A DNA stretch of 64,000 nt from Jiangella muralis (lineage in GTDB: Bacteria; Actinomycetota; Actinomycetes; Jiangellales; Jiangellaceae), in contig NZ_KQ434752.1 of the NCBI RefSeq assembly GCF_001270745.1, forward strand, positions 569,723-633,722. Direction: 5' to 3'. The position numbers were made by a program, and so were the translations under genes. The notes beneath the pieces are model-generated. The model did not search any database. It worked only from the letters and a program-made list of their open reading frames with translations, and was not told the DNA's origin. Of the stretch, positions 19,101-27,836 are shown in pieces (within the stretch, counting starts at the first letter, position 1; every line of letters starts with the position of its first letter).

Positions 19101-19331
19101 GACCAGCGTCGCGACGCTCGCCTCCGGCCGCCGCGGCGGCCGCCCGCCCCACAGCGCGTCGACGATGGTGTCGACGGGCACCAGCCGGCCGCCCGCGACG
19201 GCCAGCAGGGCCAGCAGCGTCCGCCCCTTGCGGTCGCCCACCTCGCCGGCGGCCAGCGCCCGGCCCGCGCGCACCACGGTCAGCTCGCCGGCCACGCGCA
19301 CCTGCAGCTCAGCACCGTCCGCCGTGTCCAC
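16170..19331 (-). CDS. SARP-type transcriptional regulator with AAA ATPase and TPR region
   Basis: 1053 aa from GTG. Domain order: OmpR-like winged helix (residues about 10-95, RKGRTLLALLAVAGGRLVPV, VSRLRAALG), bacterial transcriptional activator domain (about 100-245, LDERSARSLMRVYDAAGE), NTPase with Walker A GEAGIGKTALAEEA and Walker B FVVDDLHHAG, then a long C-terminal helical repeat region. There is no C-terminal LuxR helix-turn-helix. Such AfsR-like activators control secondary metabolism or catabolic genes by binding direct repeats. It diverges from the FAD oxidase gene 116 nt away, its most likely target. Confidence 0.9.
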   Translation of the reverse strand: MDTADGAELQVRVAGELTVVRAGRALAAGEVGDRKGRTLLALLAVAGGRLVPVDTIVDALWGGRPPRRPEASVATLVSRLRAALGQDVVAGGRSGYRLGDGARVDLHRAADLVDEAELRLANAEPAMALASAQAGLDLVGSTPLLADEADAAWAVEGRRLQADVVGRARAVAAEAGLRTGDVAAALAAAEAAAAAEPLDERSARSLMRVYDAAGEPARALTAFERLRAGLAAELGVDPAPPTRELHVAILRQQVTPAAPAVAGSAPGVERLAGRAPELARLVRLWEQAVAGEGALVLVAGEAGIGKTALAEEAARLARRTGGRTLEARCYDVERSLFLQPVAEALGRLVAQLPAPVLRQSTGDRAGALATLVPEVAALLGEPPPERRSAAAERRRVYDAVVVFLRRLAARQPVVFVVDDLHHAGAATVELLHYLGRHAAEGRLLVIGTVRADEGERVLATLAGVAERLDVGPLDDAAISRLAAEAGQQAHGAEIARRTRGHTLFVVETLRALAAGEEGIPDSLRASVMARVRRAGPQAEELLHAAAVLGSSFTPMTLAGLLDLSAQEAARRCHRILPTRLLVVAGRSYEFGNDLVQETLYAATPPPTRVAYHLRAADLQAGNPEAVGWHAAAAGDWARAGPGWLAAGEQALHRYAVGDAEALLRQAIDAAGRSGDVELTGRAHLARGRAREAMFRYADAVADHAEALRAARAAGDRGLEMRALRQLGGPAWAGGGRPVAEGTVHLEESLRLAQRLGDRPAESELLAWLSVLSANRLRFDDALSYGRRALALARVIGGDHALTVALDGLKTAYAYQGEVRELRAVLDELEPLCRRSGDLWLLQWCVFESAFPALARGDWDTATRRVEEALLINRRSGYTGYESWYEANLGWIARLRGRPGDAVRHGRRSLTLPAHAWFGAASMAAYATTLLELDRTAEAVVLLERGLTIAGRHRTEAYRLPCLAALAAATDSRELLDEADAMVRAVGAPPGSVWLYGADTYVALARARLRRGAPRAAAELLAPLVAAGERTGWTAPLAAARQVAAACRAALRPR

Positions 19332-19379
19332 CCCCCTGCCACCAGGTCGTACTCCTCCCGGCCGCGCCGGTCAAGAGCG

Positions 19380-19399
19380 ACCGCAACGCCACCGCAACG
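19380..19399 (+). promoter_or_regulatory. SARP-like direct repeats between regulator and oxidase
   Basis: ACCGCAACG occurs at 19380-19388 and again at 19391-19399, exactly 11 bp apart, which is the heptamer-plus-four spacing bound by SARP-type activators. A weaker third element (GTGGAAC, 19404-19410) keeps the 11-bp phase. The site lies 49-68 nt before the oxidase start. Confidence 0.5.
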
Positions 19400-19447
19400 G
19401 GGCGTGGAACCGTCGCCGTCGTCCGTACTCACCACGGGGGGAACACC

Positions 19448-20842
19448 ATGAGCACCGCCATCGAGACCGGGCGCACCGCGCACCGGGAGCTCACCGACGT
19501 CCGCGGCCGGCTGACCGGGCCGGAGGACGCCGGCTACGACGAGGCCCGCAAGGTCTACAACGCCATGATCGACCGGCGCCCGGCGCTGATCGCCCGGTGC
19601 GCCGACGCCGACGACGTCGCCCGGGTCGTCCGCTTCGCCCGCGACCACGGGCTGCCGCTCGCGGTGCGCGGCGGCGGCCACAACGGCGCCGGCCTGGGCG
19701 TCGTCGACGACGGTGTCGTCATCGACCTGGGCGACCTGCGCGACATCACCGTCGACCCGGCGGCCCGGACGGCGCGCGTCGGCGGCGGCTGCACCTGGGG
19801 CGAGGTGGACCGCGCGACGAACGAGCACGGCCTGGCCACGCCGAGCGGCATCATCTCGACGACGGGGGTCGGCGGGCTGACGCTCGGCGGGGGCATCGGC
19901 CACCTGACCCGCGCGTTCGGCCTGGCCATCGACAACCTGCTCGAGGTGGAGATGGTGCTGGCGAACGGCGAGCGGGTGTCGGCCAGCGCGGCCGAGCACC
20001 CGGACCTGTTCTGGGCGGTCCGCGGCGGCGGCGGCAACTTCGGCGTCGTCACGTCGTTCCTGTTCCGGCTGCACGAGCTGGACACCGTCATCGCCGGCCC
20101 GACGTTCTGGCCGGTCGAGCAGACCGCCGAGGTGCTGTCGGCCTACCGCGACTTCCTGCCCGCCGCGCCGCGCGAACTGAACGGGTTCTTCCTGGTCGGA
20201 GCGGTGCCACCGGCGCCGCCGTTCCCCGAGGAGCTGCACCTGCGCACGGTCTGCGGCGTCGTCTGGTGCCACGTCGGGTCCGCGGAGCAGGCCGCCGCCG
20301 ACATGGCGCCGCTGCTGGACGCGCTGCCCGAGCCGCTGCTGCACGGGCCGGCGCCGATGCCGCACCCGGCGCTGCAGGGCGCCTTCGACGGCCTCTACCC
20401 GCCGGGCGACCAGTGGTACTGGCGGGCGGACTTCGTCACGGAGATCCCGGACGAGGCGGTGGCGATCCACGCCGACTTCGGCGCCCGGCTGCCCACCTGG
20501 AAGTCGACCATGCACCTGTACCCGATCGACGGCGCGGCGCACGACGCCGGTCCCGCCGACACCGCCTGGAGCTACCGGGACGCGCGCTGGGGGTCCGTGT
20601 TCGCGGGGGTGGACGCCGACCCGGCCAACGTCGAGCGCATCAGCACGTGGTCGAAGGGGTACTTCGGGGCGCTGCACCCGTACTCGGCCGGCGGGGCGTA
20701 CGTGAACATGATGATGGACGAGGGCGAGGAACGGGTCCGGGCCAGCTACCGCGGCAACTACGAGCGGCTGGCCCGCATCAAGGCGCAGTACGACCCGGAC
20801 AACCTGTTCCGGGTGAACCAGAACATCCGCCCAGCTACGTAG
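19448..20842 (+). CDS. FAD-linked oxidase of the berberine-bridge (BBE/GlcD) family
   Basis: 464 aa. The FAD-binding PP-loop region has [14 protein letters not shown], where H78 is the position of the covalent 8-alpha-histidyl FAD link. [20 protein letters not shown] and [13 protein letters not shown] complete the FAD domain, and the C-terminal BBE tail ends [15 protein letters not shown]. No Cys is seen at the usual place of a second covalent link, so it is likely mono-covalent. Substrate unknown (alcohol, sugar or alkaloid-like). No signal peptide. It diverges from the SARP regulator; its stop overlaps the rluD stop by 8 nt (convergent). Confidence 0.9.
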   Translation: MSTAIETGRTAHRELTDVRGRLTGPEDAGYDEARKVYNAMIDRRPALIARCADADDVARVVRFARDHGLPLAVRGGGHNGAGLGVVDDGVVIDLGDLRDITVDPAARTARVGGGCTWGEVDRATNEHGLATPSGIISTTGVGGLTLGGGIGHLTRAFGLAIDNLLEVEMVLANGERVSASAAEHPDLFWAVRGGGGNFGVVTSFLFRLHELDTVIAGPTFWPVEQTAEVLSAYRDFLPAAPRELNGFFLVGAVPPAPPFPEELHLRTVCGVVWCHVGSAEQAAADMAPLLDALPEPLLHGPAPMPHPALQGAFDGLYPPGDQWYWRADFVTEIPDEAVAIHADFGARLPTWKSTMHLYPIDGAAHDAGPADTAWSYRDARWGSVFAGVDADPANVERISTWSKGYFGALHPYSAGGAYVNMMMDEGEERVRASYRGNYERLARIKAQYDPDNLFRVNQNIRPAT

Positions 20843-21761
20843 GCCGGATGAGGTCCAGGGCCTGCTGGAGGTCGTCGGGGTAGGTGGAGCTGAACTCGGC
20901 CCACTCCCCCGACCCCGGGTGCTCGAAGCCCAGCCGCTTCGCGTGCAGCCACTGCCGCGTCAGCCCGAGCCGGGCGGCCAGCGTGGGGTCGGCGCCGTAG
21001 GTGAGGTCGCCGACGCAGGGGTGCCGCAGCGCGCTGAGGTGCACCCGGATCTGGTGCGTCCGCCCGGTCTCCAGGTGGACTTCCAGCAGGCTGGCCGCCG
21101 GGAACGCCTCCAGCGTCTCGTAATGCGTGACGCTGGGCTTGCCACCGGCGACGACGGCCCACTTGTAGTCGTGCTGCGGATGGCGGTCGATGGGGGCGTC
21201 GACGGTGCCGCGGGACGGGTCCGGGTGGCCCTGGACCAGCGCGTGGTAGACCTTGTCGACCGTCCGCTCCTTGAACTGCCGCTTCAGCGACGTGTAGGCG
21301 CGCTCGGACTTCGCCACCACCATGAGCCCGCTGGTGCCGACGTCGAGCCGGTGGACGACGCCCTGCCGCTCGGCCGCCCCGCTGGTGGAGATGCGGAACC
21401 CGGCGGCGGCCAGGCCACCGACCACCGTCAGGCCGGTCCAGCCGGGGCTGGGGTGCGCCGCGACGCCGACCGGCTTGTCGACCACGACGACGTCGGGGTC
21501 GTCGTGGACGATGCGCATTCCTTCGACGTGCTCGGGGACGACCTGGATGGGCGCCGGCGGCGCCGGGAGCTCGACCTCCAGCCAGGAGCCGCCGCGCACG
21601 CGCGCCGACTTCAGCGCGACGGAGCCGTCGACGACGACGTGGCCGTCCTCGACCAGCGCGGCGGCCTTGCTGCGGGAGAACCCGAACAGCCGGGCCAGGG
21701 CGGCGTCGAGACGCTCGCCCTCCAGCCCGTCGGGGACGGGGAGACTGCGGTGCTCACTCAT
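20835..21761 (-). CDS. rluD: RluD-type 23S rRNA pseudouridine synthase
   Basis: 308 aa. The N-terminal S4 RNA-binding domain ([19 protein letters not shown]) is followed by the RluA/RluD catalytic domain with D140 in [32 protein letters not shown] and the [15 protein letters not shown] motif are also present. It isomerises uridines, in E. coli RluD those of 23S rRNA helix 69. It overlaps lspA by 4 nt (ATGA), the conserved lspA-rluD pairing. Confidence 0.94.
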   Translation of the reverse strand: MSEHRSLPVPDGLEGERLDAALARLFGFSRSKAAALVEDGHVVVDGSVALKSARVRGGSWLEVELPAPPAPIQVVPEHVEGMRIVHDDPDVVVVDKPVGVAAHPSPGWTGLTVVGGLAAAGFRISTSGAAERQGVVHRLDVGTSGLMVVAKSERAYTSLKRQFKERTVDKVYHALVQGHPDPSRGTVDAPIDRHPQHDYKWAVVAGGKPSVTHYETLEAFPAASLLEVHLETGRTHQIRVHLSALRHPCVGDLTYGADPTLAARLGLTRQWLHAKRLGFEHPGSGEWAEFSSTYPDDLQQALDLIRPT

Positions 21762-22297
21762 GACGCGACCACCTCGCGCCGCCGGGCGTCGTGCGGGATG
21801 CCGCGCACGCTCAGCACCGCGACCAGCACGGCGCCGGTGACGATGGCGGTGTCGGCGAGGTTGAAGACCGGCCAGTTCGGCAGCTCGACGAAGTCGACGA
21901 CGTGGCCGCGGAACGCGCCGGGCATGCGGAAGATGCGGTCGGTGAGGGTGCCCAGCGCGCCGCCCAGGACGGCGCCGAGCGCCACCGCCCAGCCGCGGTG
22001 CGCCACCCGGCGGCCGACCACCACGATGACCAGCACGACCGCGATGGCGACCACCGTCAGCACCGGCGTCAGGTTCGTGGCCAGGCTGAACGCGGCGCCC
22101 GGGTTGCGGATCAGCCGCAGCTGCACCAGCTCGCCCAGCACCGGGACCGCCCGGCCGGGGTCGAGCAGCGAAACTGCCAGGATCTTCGTCAGCTGGTCCG
22201 CCGCCAGCACGGCGGCGGCCACGGCCAGGAGGACGCCGGTGCGGCGGCGCCCTCCGTCCGTCAGCGGCGCTCCTGCTTCTGCTTGCACGTCATGCAC
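21758..22297 (-). CDS. lspA: Lipoprotein signal peptidase (signal peptidase II)
   Basis: 179 aa, four membrane segments. It cleaves the signal peptides of diacylated prolipoproteins in the membrane. Motifs: [37 protein letters not shown] and [20 protein letters not shown], with the two catalytic aspartates in the last two blocks. The start is uncertain: GTG at 22297 lies 37 nt inside the upstream DksA-like gene, and GTG at 22288 is an alternative. Neither has a clear binding site, consistent with coupling. Confidence 0.94.
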   Translation of the reverse strand: MHDVQAEAGAPLTDGGRRRTGVLLAVAAAVLAADQLTKILAVSLLDPGRAVPVLGELVQLRLIRNPGAAFSLATNLTPVLTVVAIAVVLVIVVVGRRVAHRGWAVALGAVLGGALGTLTDRIFRMPGAFRGHVVDFVELPNWPVFNLADTAIVTGAVLVAVLSVRGIPHDARRREVVAS

Positions 22298-22728
22298 AGT
22301 GTGGCCCGCGGGAACGCCTGCAACCGGGCCTTGCCGATGGGGTTGCCGCAGTTCTCGCAGATGCCGTAGGTGCCGTTCTCGATGCGGCCCAGCGCCCGCT
22401 CGGTCTGGTTCAGCATGTCGCGGTGGCTGGCCGCCAGCGACATCTCGTGCTCGCGCTCGAACGTCTTGGTGCCGGTGTCGGCCTGGTCCTCGCCGCCGGT
22501 GTCGCCGCTGCGCAGCAGGTCGGCGATGTCGGCCTCGGCCTCGGCGATCTCCTCGCGCAGCCGCGTGCTGTCGGACCTCAGCAGGTCACAGACCTCCGTG
22601 AGCTCGGCTTCCGTCCACGGGCTCTCGTCTTCGCGGACCACCAGGGCGGCCGCCTCCGCGGCCTCGACCTTGCTGTTCCCGGCCATGGTGTCCACCTTCG
22701 CCTTCGCACCCGCCATCTGCCTCGCCAC
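22261..22728 (-). CDS. DksA/TraR-family C4 zinc-finger protein
   Basis: 155 aa. A coiled-coil-like helix ([33 protein letters not shown]) is followed by [20 protein letters not shown] and the four-Cys finger CENC...CMTC near the C-terminus. It lacks the full DksA acidic-tip DxxDxA motif, as in most actinobacterial members; possibly an RNA polymerase secondary-channel factor, role unproven. It is a common upstream neighbour of lspA in actinobacteria. A -10 TATTCT (22783-22788) lies upstream. Confidence 0.88.
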   Translation of the reverse strand: MARQMAGAKAKVDTMAGNSKVEAAEAAALVVREDESPWTEAELTEVCDLLRSDSTRLREEIAEAEADIADLLRSGDTGGEDQADTGTKTFEREHEMSLAASHRDMLNQTERALGRIENGTYGICENCGNPIGKARLQAFPRATLCMTCKQKQERR

Positions 22729-22807
22729 CCTTCCGTACCCCCGTTGCCCCGTCCCACCCCTGCATGTGAGCCAGGTGCCGTGAGAATAGATCGTGACCCG
22801 CCCGTCA

Positions 22808-23071
22808 TCAATCCGCCTCGCGCATGAGATCTGCCAGGAGTGATGCCGCCGCGTCCGGGACCTCGACTGTCTTGGTCCTGCTGGTCGTTCCGGTGAGCAA
22901 CGTCACCTCCCGCCGGCGTATTCCCAACGCGCCCGCCACGGCCTCCAGCGCCGCCTTGGTGGCGGCGCCGTCGACGGCGCGAGCCTGGACCGCCACCACG
23001 AGGGCGTCGCCGTACCGGCCGCCCACCGCCGTCCGGGAGGCGCCCGGCCGCACCCGGATCGTCACGCGCAC
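22808..23071 (-). CDS. yggU: DUF167/YggU family protein
   Basis: 87 aa from GTG at 23071. Compact DUF167 fold: VRPGASRTAVGGRYGDALVV, VQARAVDGAATKAALEAVAG and VTLLTGTTSRTKTVEV. Function of the family is unknown. A TATTCT -10 ends 7 nt before the GTG, so it is probably translated from a leaderless mRNA; longer readings back to 23119 would run through that promoter. It diverges from ileS, so both promoters share about 50 nt. Confidence 0.85.
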   Translation of the reverse strand: MRVTIRVRPGASRTAVGGRYGDALVVAVQARAVDGAATKAALEAVAGALGIRRREVTLLTGTTSRTKTVEVPDAAASLLADLMREAD

Positions 23072-23078
23072 GCAGCCA

Positions 23079-23084
23079 AGAATA
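23079..23084 (-). promoter_or_regulatory. -10 element of yggU, leaderless
   Basis: TATTCT on the minus strand, 7 nt before the GTG at 23071; no Shine-Dalgarno follows. Confidence 0.55.
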
Positions 23085-23114
23085 GGTCGTCCAGGGGGTA
23101 GTCGCGCGTACACT

Positions 23115-23304
23115 GGCACCGTCGCGAGCAGGCGTTGACGGGGCCATCACCCTCGAGCCGCCGGAAGAACGGCGCCATGGCGCTCATTAGACCCGGCCGC
23201 GGCGAACGAAGTGGACCGGCGTCGCCGGTCAAGGAGGGTGGTACCGCGGGGTCCGCCTCGTCCCTCCGTCGGAGCACGACACGACGGAGGATTCGAGAGC
23301 GACG
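23115..23304 (+). promoter_or_regulatory. T-box riboswitch (translational type) in the ileS leader
   Basis: The T-box core AAGGAGGGTGGTACCGCGG (23231-23249) is canonical and pairs with the uncharged tRNA acceptor end. An ATC isoleucine triplet at 23146-23148 in GGGCCATCACC is the probable specifier. The expression platform is visible: CCTCCGTCG (23263-23271) can pair with CGACGGAGG (23282-23290), hiding the Shine-Dalgarno. Alternatively GGAGGG (23233-23238) pairs with CCCTCC (23262-23267) and frees it. So uncharged tRNA(Ile) should turn translation on. A TACACT -10 stands at 23109-23114. Confidence 0.93.
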
Positions 23305-26300
23305 ATGACCGAGCCGACCGGCTACCGCGAGGTGCCCGCCCAGGTCGACCTGCCTGCGCTGGAGCACGACGTGCTCGCGCTGTGGCGCGACAACAACGTG
23401 TTCGCGCAGACGCTGAAGACCAGCGAGGGCCGCCCGCAGTGGACCTTCTACGAGGGCCCGCCCACCGCCAACGGCATGCCCGGCACCCACCACATCGAGG
23501 CACGCGTGTTCAAGGACGTGTTCCCGCGCTACCGGACGATGAAGGGCTACCACGTCCCACGTCAGGCCGGCTGGGACTGCCACGGCCTGCCGGTCGAGAT
23601 CGCCGTCGAGAAGGAACTCGGCTTCGAGTCCAAGAGCGACATCGAGGCGTACGGCGTCGCCGAGTTCAACGCGCGGTGCCGCGAGTCGGTGCTGCGTCAC
23701 GTCGACGCGTTCGAGCAGCTCACCGAGCGGATGGGCTACTGGGTCGACCTCTCGCAGGCGTACCGCACCATGGACGCGTCGTACGTGCAGAGCGTCTGGT
23801 GGTCGCTGAAGCAGATCTTCGACAACGGCCTGCTGGTCGAGGACTACCGGGTGTCGCCGTACTGCCCGCGCGACGAGACGGCGCTGTCGTCGCACGAGCT
23901 GGCGCAGGGCTACGAGACCGTCGTCGACCCGTCGGTGTACGTGCGGTTCCCGCTGACGAGCGGTCCCTTCGCCGGCGAAGCCGCCCTCCTCGTCTGGACG
24001 ACCACGCCCTGGACGCTGGTGTCCAACACGGCGGTCGCCGTGCATCCGGACGTGACGTATGTCGTGGCGCGGCCGGCCGGGTCGTCCGAGCTGCTCGTGC
24101 TGGCCGAGCCGCTGCTGGCGTCGGTGCTGGGCGACGACGCCGAGGTCATCTCGTCGTTCACCGGCGCCGACATGGAGCGGTGGACGTACCAGCGCCCGTT
24201 CGAGCTGGTCGACATCCCCGACGCCCACATCGTCGTCGTCGACGAGTACGTGACCACCGAGGACGGCACCGGGCTGGTGCACCAGGCGCCCGCGTTCGGT
24301 GCCGACGACCTGCGGGTCTGCCGCCGCTACGGCCTCCCGGTGGTCAACCCGGTGCGCTCGAACGGCACCTTCGCCGAGGACGTCCCGCTGGTCGGCGGGC
24401 AGTTCTTCAAGCGCGCCGACGCCGGCCTCGTCGACGACCTCGAGCAGCGCGGCGTGCTGTTCCGGCACGCCCCGTACGAGCACGAGTACCCGCACTGCTG
24501 GCGCTGCCACACGCCGCTGATCTACTACGCGCAGCCGTCCTGGTACATCCGCACGACGCAGATCAAGGACGCGTTGCTGCGCGAGAACGAGAAGACCACC
24601 TGGTACCCCGAGACCATCAAGTGGGGCCGCTACGGCGAGTGGCTGCGCGGCAACGTCGACTGGGCGCTGTCGCGGAGCCGGTACTGGGGCACGCCGCTGC
24701 CGATCTGGCGCAACGACGAGGACCCGTCCCGCATGGTGTGCGTGGGGTCGCTGCAGGAGCTGTCGGAGCTGTCCGGCCAGGACCTCTCCGAACTCGACCC
24801 GCACCGCCCCTACGTCGACGACGTCACGTTCACGATGGACGGCGTGCCCGGCACGTTCCGCCGCGAGCCGTACGTCATCGACGTCTGGTACGACTCCGGC
24901 GCCATGCCGTTCGCGCAGGTCGGGTACCCGTACGAGCCCGGCAGCGCCGAGGCGTTCACGAAGTCGTACCCGGCGCAGTACATCTGCGAGGCGCTGGACC
25001 AGACCCGCGGCTGGTTCTACACGCTGATGGCCATCGGCACGCTGGTGTTCGACCGGTCGTCGTACGAGAACGTCGTCTGCCTGGGGCTGATCCTGGCCGA
25101 GGACGGCCGGCGCATGAGCAAGCACCTGGGCAACATCGTCGAGCCGATCTCGCTGATGGACGAGCACGGCGCCGACGCCGTCCGCTGGTTCATGCTGGCC
25201 AGCGGTTCGCCGTGGCTGCCGCGCCGGGTCGGCAACGCCGGCCTGCAGGAGATCGTCCGCAAGGTGCTGCTGACGTACTGGAACACGGCGTCGTTCCTGT
25301 CGCTGTACGGGCGGACCGCGGGCTGGCGGCCGGGCGACGGTTCGGCTCCCCCGGTGGCCGAGCGGCCGGTACTGGACCGCTGGGCGCTGTCCGAGCTGCA
25401 CCGGCTGGTCCGCGAGGTCGACGCCGCGATGGACGGCTTCGACACGCAGACGGCGGGCGCGAAGCTAACGGCGTTCGTCGACGACCTCTCCAACTGGTAC
25501 GTGCGGCGCTCGCGGCGGCGGTTCTGGGACGGTGACCCGGCCGCCCTCGCCACCCTGCACGAGTGCGTCGAGACGCTGACGCGGCTGATGGCGCCGATGG
25601 TGCCGTTCGTCACCGAGCGGGTCTGGCAGGACCTCGTCGTGCCGGCCGTCGCGGACGCCACGGCGTCGGTGCACGCCGCGACCTGGCCCGAGGCGGACGA
25701 GGCGCTGATCGACGACGCGCTGCGGGCCGAGGTGTCACTGACCCGGCGGCTGGTCGAGCTGGGCCGGGCCGCCCGGGCGGAGTCGAAGGTGCGGACCCGG
25801 CAGCCGCTGTCGCGCGCGCTGGTCGGCGCCCGCGGCTGGGACACGCTGCGGCCGGAGCTGCGCGCCGAGGTCGCCGACGAGCTGAACGTGGCGTCGGTGC
25901 TGTCGCTGGCCGAGGCCGGCGCCGGCGAGGACCTCGTCGACGTGAGCGCGAAGGCGAACTTCCGGTCCCTGGGCAAGCGGTTCGCGAAGGACACGCCGAA
26001 GGTCGCGGCAGCAGTGGCCGCCGCCGACGCGGGGGCGCTCGCGTCCGCCTTGAAGACAGCCGGTCGCGCCAGCGTCGAGGTCCCCGACCTCGGCACCGTC
26101 GAGCTGGCGCCCGACGACGTCGTCGTCACCGAGACGCCGCGCGAGGGCTGGGCGGTCGCCCGTGAGGGCGAGACCGTCGCGCTGGACCTCACGCTGACCG
26201 ACGCACTGGTCCGCGCTGGTCTGGTTCGCGAGGCGGTCCGGCTGGTCCAGGAGGCCCGCAAGGCGTCCGGATTCGAGGTGTCCGACCGCATCGAGCTGGC

Positions 26301-26481
26301 GTGGTCGGCGTCCGACCAGCTGGCGGCCGCGCTGCGCGAGCACGGCGCCCTGCTGGCCGACGAGGTGCTGGCGACGGCCGTGCACGAGGGGCTCGACGCG
26401 CTGGACGGCCGGCCCGAGCACGGCGACGCCGACCTCGGACTGACGTTCCGGGTGCGCCGCGTGCCCGCCGCCGACGCCTGA
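23305..26481 (+). CDS. ileS: Isoleucyl-tRNA synthetase
   Basis: 1058 aa class I synthetase charging tRNA(Ile). The HIGH-type motif is GTHHIEAR at residues 60-67, and KMSKS is RMSKH at about 603-607. The CP1 editing domain is present (LVWTTTPWTLVSNTAVAVHP, EDGTGLVHQAPAFG). The length and GTHH form match the larger, eukaryotic-like IleS clade, which is often less sensitive to mupirocin (family knowledge; not testable here). It is controlled by the T-box upstream and ends at a long terminator hairpin shared with divIVA. Confidence 0.96.
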   Translation: MTEPTGYREVPAQVDLPALEHDVLALWRDNNVFAQTLKTSEGRPQWTFYEGPPTANGMPGTHHIEARVFKDVFPRYRTMKGYHVPRQAGWDCHGLPVEIAVEKELGFESKSDIEAYGVAEFNARCRESVLRHVDAFEQLTERMGYWVDLSQAYRTMDASYVQSVWWSLKQIFDNGLLVEDYRVSPYCPRDETALSSHELAQGYETVVDPSVYVRFPLTSGPFAGEAALLVWTTTPWTLVSNTAVAVHPDVTYVVARPAGSSELLVLAEPLLASVLGDDAEVISSFTGADMERWTYQRPFELVDIPDAHIVVVDEYVTTEDGTGLVHQAPAFGADDLRVCRRYGLPVVNPVRSNGTFAEDVPLVGGQFFKRADAGLVDDLEQRGVLFRHAPYEHEYPHCWRCHTPLIYYAQPSWYIRTTQIKDALLRENEKTTWYPETIKWGRYGEWLRGNVDWALSRSRYWGTPLPIWRNDEDPSRMVCVGSLQELSELSGQDLSELDPHRPYVDDVTFTMDGVPGTFRREPYVIDVWYDSGAMPFAQVGYPYEPGSAEAFTKSYPAQYICEALDQTRGWFYTLMAIGTLVFDRSSYENVVCLGLILAEDGRRMSKHLGNIVEPISLMDEHGADAVRWFMLASGSPWLPRRVGNAGLQEIVRKVLLTYWNTASFLSLYGRTAGWRPGDGSAPPVAERPVLDRWALSELHRLVREVDAAMDGFDTQTAGAKLTAFVDDLSNWYVRRSRRRFWDGDPAALATLHECVETLTRLMAPMVPFVTERVWQDLVVPAVADATASVHAATWPEADEALIDDALRAEVSLTRRLVELGRAARAESKVRTRQPLSRALVGARGWDTLRPELRAEVADELNVASVLSLAEAGAGEDLVDVSAKANFRSLGKRFAKDTPKVAAAVAAADAGALASALKTAGRASVEVPDLGTVELAPDDVVVTETPREGWAVAREGETVALDLTLTDALVRAGLVREAVRLVQEARKASGFEVSDRIELAWSASDQLAAALREHGALLADEVLATAVHEGLDALDGRPEHGDADLGLTFRVRRVPAADA

Positions 26482-26575
26482 CCAGCGAAAGGCCTGACCA
26501 GCGAAAGGGCTGACCAGCGAAAGGGGCCCGGGCCGGCGTCGCGCGCCGGCCTAGGGCCCCTTGTCGTCGCTGGTC
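26479..26575. terminator. Bidirectional terminator hairpin with a triplicated 5' arm
   Basis: AAGGGGCCC (26521-26529) pairs with GGGCCCCTT (26554-26562), and GGCCGGCG (26531-26538) with CGCCGGCC (26544-26551). The outer arm GACCAGCGA (26512-26520) pairs with TCGCTGGTC (26567-26575). The 14-mer TGACCAGCGAAAGG that makes the outer arm is repeated three times at a 16-bp period (26479, 26495, 26511), starting on the ileS stop codon. It serves convergent ileS and divIVA. Confidence 0.8.
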
Positions 26576-26588
26576 GAGCGGTCGAGCG

Positions 26589-27386
26589 TCAGCGCTGTTC
26601 GTCGTCGAGCAGGCTGGCAACCGAGCGGAGCGAGCCGCCCGTCTGCGTCGCCTGGGCGTTGCCACCGGGGCCGGACGACTGCGGCGAACCGCCGCCGCCT
26701 GCCGCCGCTGCGGGGACCTGCCCCACGCCGGTGTCGGCTTCGTCGACACCGCCGGTCTCGAGCTTGCGCAGCTCGCGCTCGAGGTAGGACTTCAGCCGGC
26801 TGCGGTACTCGCGCTCGAAGGCACGCAGCGTCTCGAGCTCGCGCTCGAGGTCGGCACGGTCGGACTCGAGCTTGCCGAAGACCTGGGTGCGGCGCTTCTG
26901 CACCTCCTGCTCGATCGAGTCGGCCCGCTGCCGGGCGTCCTGCTCGATCTTCGCAGCCTTGGCCTTCGTCTCGGAGTCGAGCTTGTCTGCCCGGCTCCGT
27001 GCGTCGTTCATGAGACGGTCGGCCTCGGCCTTGGAGTCGGCGACGAGTTCGTCCGCCGTCTTCTGGGCCAGGGCGAGCACCTTGGCCGCGGCGTCGCTGG
27101 GCTGCACGCCGATGGGCGCGGCAGCCGTGGCAGACGGCGGGGCCTCGGGGGCCTTCGGCGCCTCCGGCTGGCGCGGAGCCTGGATGGGCTCGGCCGACGC
27201 GGCGACTCCGCCGCCACGGGTCACGGCGGAGAGCTTGTCGCGCAGCTCGTCGTTCTCGCGCTGCATGCGAGCAAGCTCGGCCTCGACCTCGTCCAGGAAC
27301 TCGTCGACCTCCTGCATGTCGTAACCCTCGCGCAGGCGGACCGTCGTGAACTCTTTGTTCTGGACGTCCTCGGGCGTCAGTGGCAT
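26589..27386 (-). CDS. divIVA: DivIVA/Wag31 polar growth protein
   Basis: 265 aa. The N-terminal DivIVA lipid-binding domain (MPLTPEDVQNKEFTTVRLRE, then GYDMQEVDEFLDEVEAELAR) is followed by an Ala/Pro-rich linker (about residues 65-100) and a long coiled coil with many alternating charges. A Gly/Ser-rich tail follows. It marks poles and septa and directs apical wall growth in actinobacteria. It is the last gene of the dcw cluster. Length is typical. Confidence 0.95.
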   Translation of the reverse strand: MPLTPEDVQNKEFTTVRLREGYDMQEVDEFLDEVEAELARMQRENDELRDKLSAVTRGGGVAASAEPIQAPRQPEAPKAPEAPPSATAAAPIGVQPSDAAAKVLALAQKTADELVADSKAEADRLMNDARSRADKLDSETKAKAAKIEQDARQRADSIEQEVQKRRTQVFGKLESDRADLERELETLRAFEREYRSRLKSYLERELRKLETGGVDEADTGVGQVPAAAAGGGGSPQSSGPGGNAQATQTGGSLRSVASLLDDEQR

Positions 27387-27432
27387 AGCGTCACCTCGGA
27401 TGTGGGCATAGGCAGAATGTCACCGTACCGCG

Positions 27433-27720
27433 TCATCCTAGAGATCCGACAACAACAAGCAGAATCTGGACCAGGATGATGAGCACGATGAACGCCAGGT
27501 CGAGGGCAACCGAACCGATCCGCAACGGCGGCAGCACGCGACGAATCGCGCGCAACGGCGGGTCGGTCACCGTGTATATGGCCTCCAGCACGACGAGCAC
27601 CAGCCCCTTGGGCTGCCACTCGCGGGCGAAGACCTGGATCCAGTCGACCACGAGCCGGACCAGCAAGGCGATGAAGAACAGCCACAACACCGCGGAGAGG
27701 ATCTGACTCACAGCCGACAC
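27433..27720 (-). CDS. yggT: YggT family membrane protein
   Basis: 95 aa from GTG at 27720. Two transmembrane segments, VLWLFFIALLVRLVVDWIQV and ALDLAFIVLIILVQILLVVV, flank a conserved TDPPLRAIRRVLPP loop. Function is unknown; the gene sits between sepF and divIVA in most actinobacteria and is thought to be envelope- or osmotic-related. A TAGGTT -10 (27729-27734) places transcription start about 1-2 nt before the GTG, so leaderless. Reading further upstream (27786) is unlikely. Confidence 0.88.
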   Translation of the reverse strand: MSAVSQILSAVLWLFFIALLVRLVVDWIQVFAREWQPKGLVLVVLEAIYTVTDPPLRAIRRVLPPLRIGSVALDLAFIVLIILVQILLVVVGSLG

Positions 27721-27728
27721 AACACCTG

Positions 27729-27734
27729 AACCTA
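27729..27734 (-). promoter_or_regulatory. -10 element of yggT, leaderless
   Basis: TAGGTT on the minus strand ends 8 nt before the GTG at 27720; no ribosome binding site between. It gives yggT (and possibly divIVA) a promoter inside the division cluster. Confidence 0.45.
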
Positions 27735-27836
27735 CCCGACGTCGGCACGGAACGATGACTGCGACACGGGCACATGATTGGGACACGGCGAGCCGGGCGC
27801 GAGTTCGCGGAGTTTGCGAGTCACGCCCGGCCCAGG

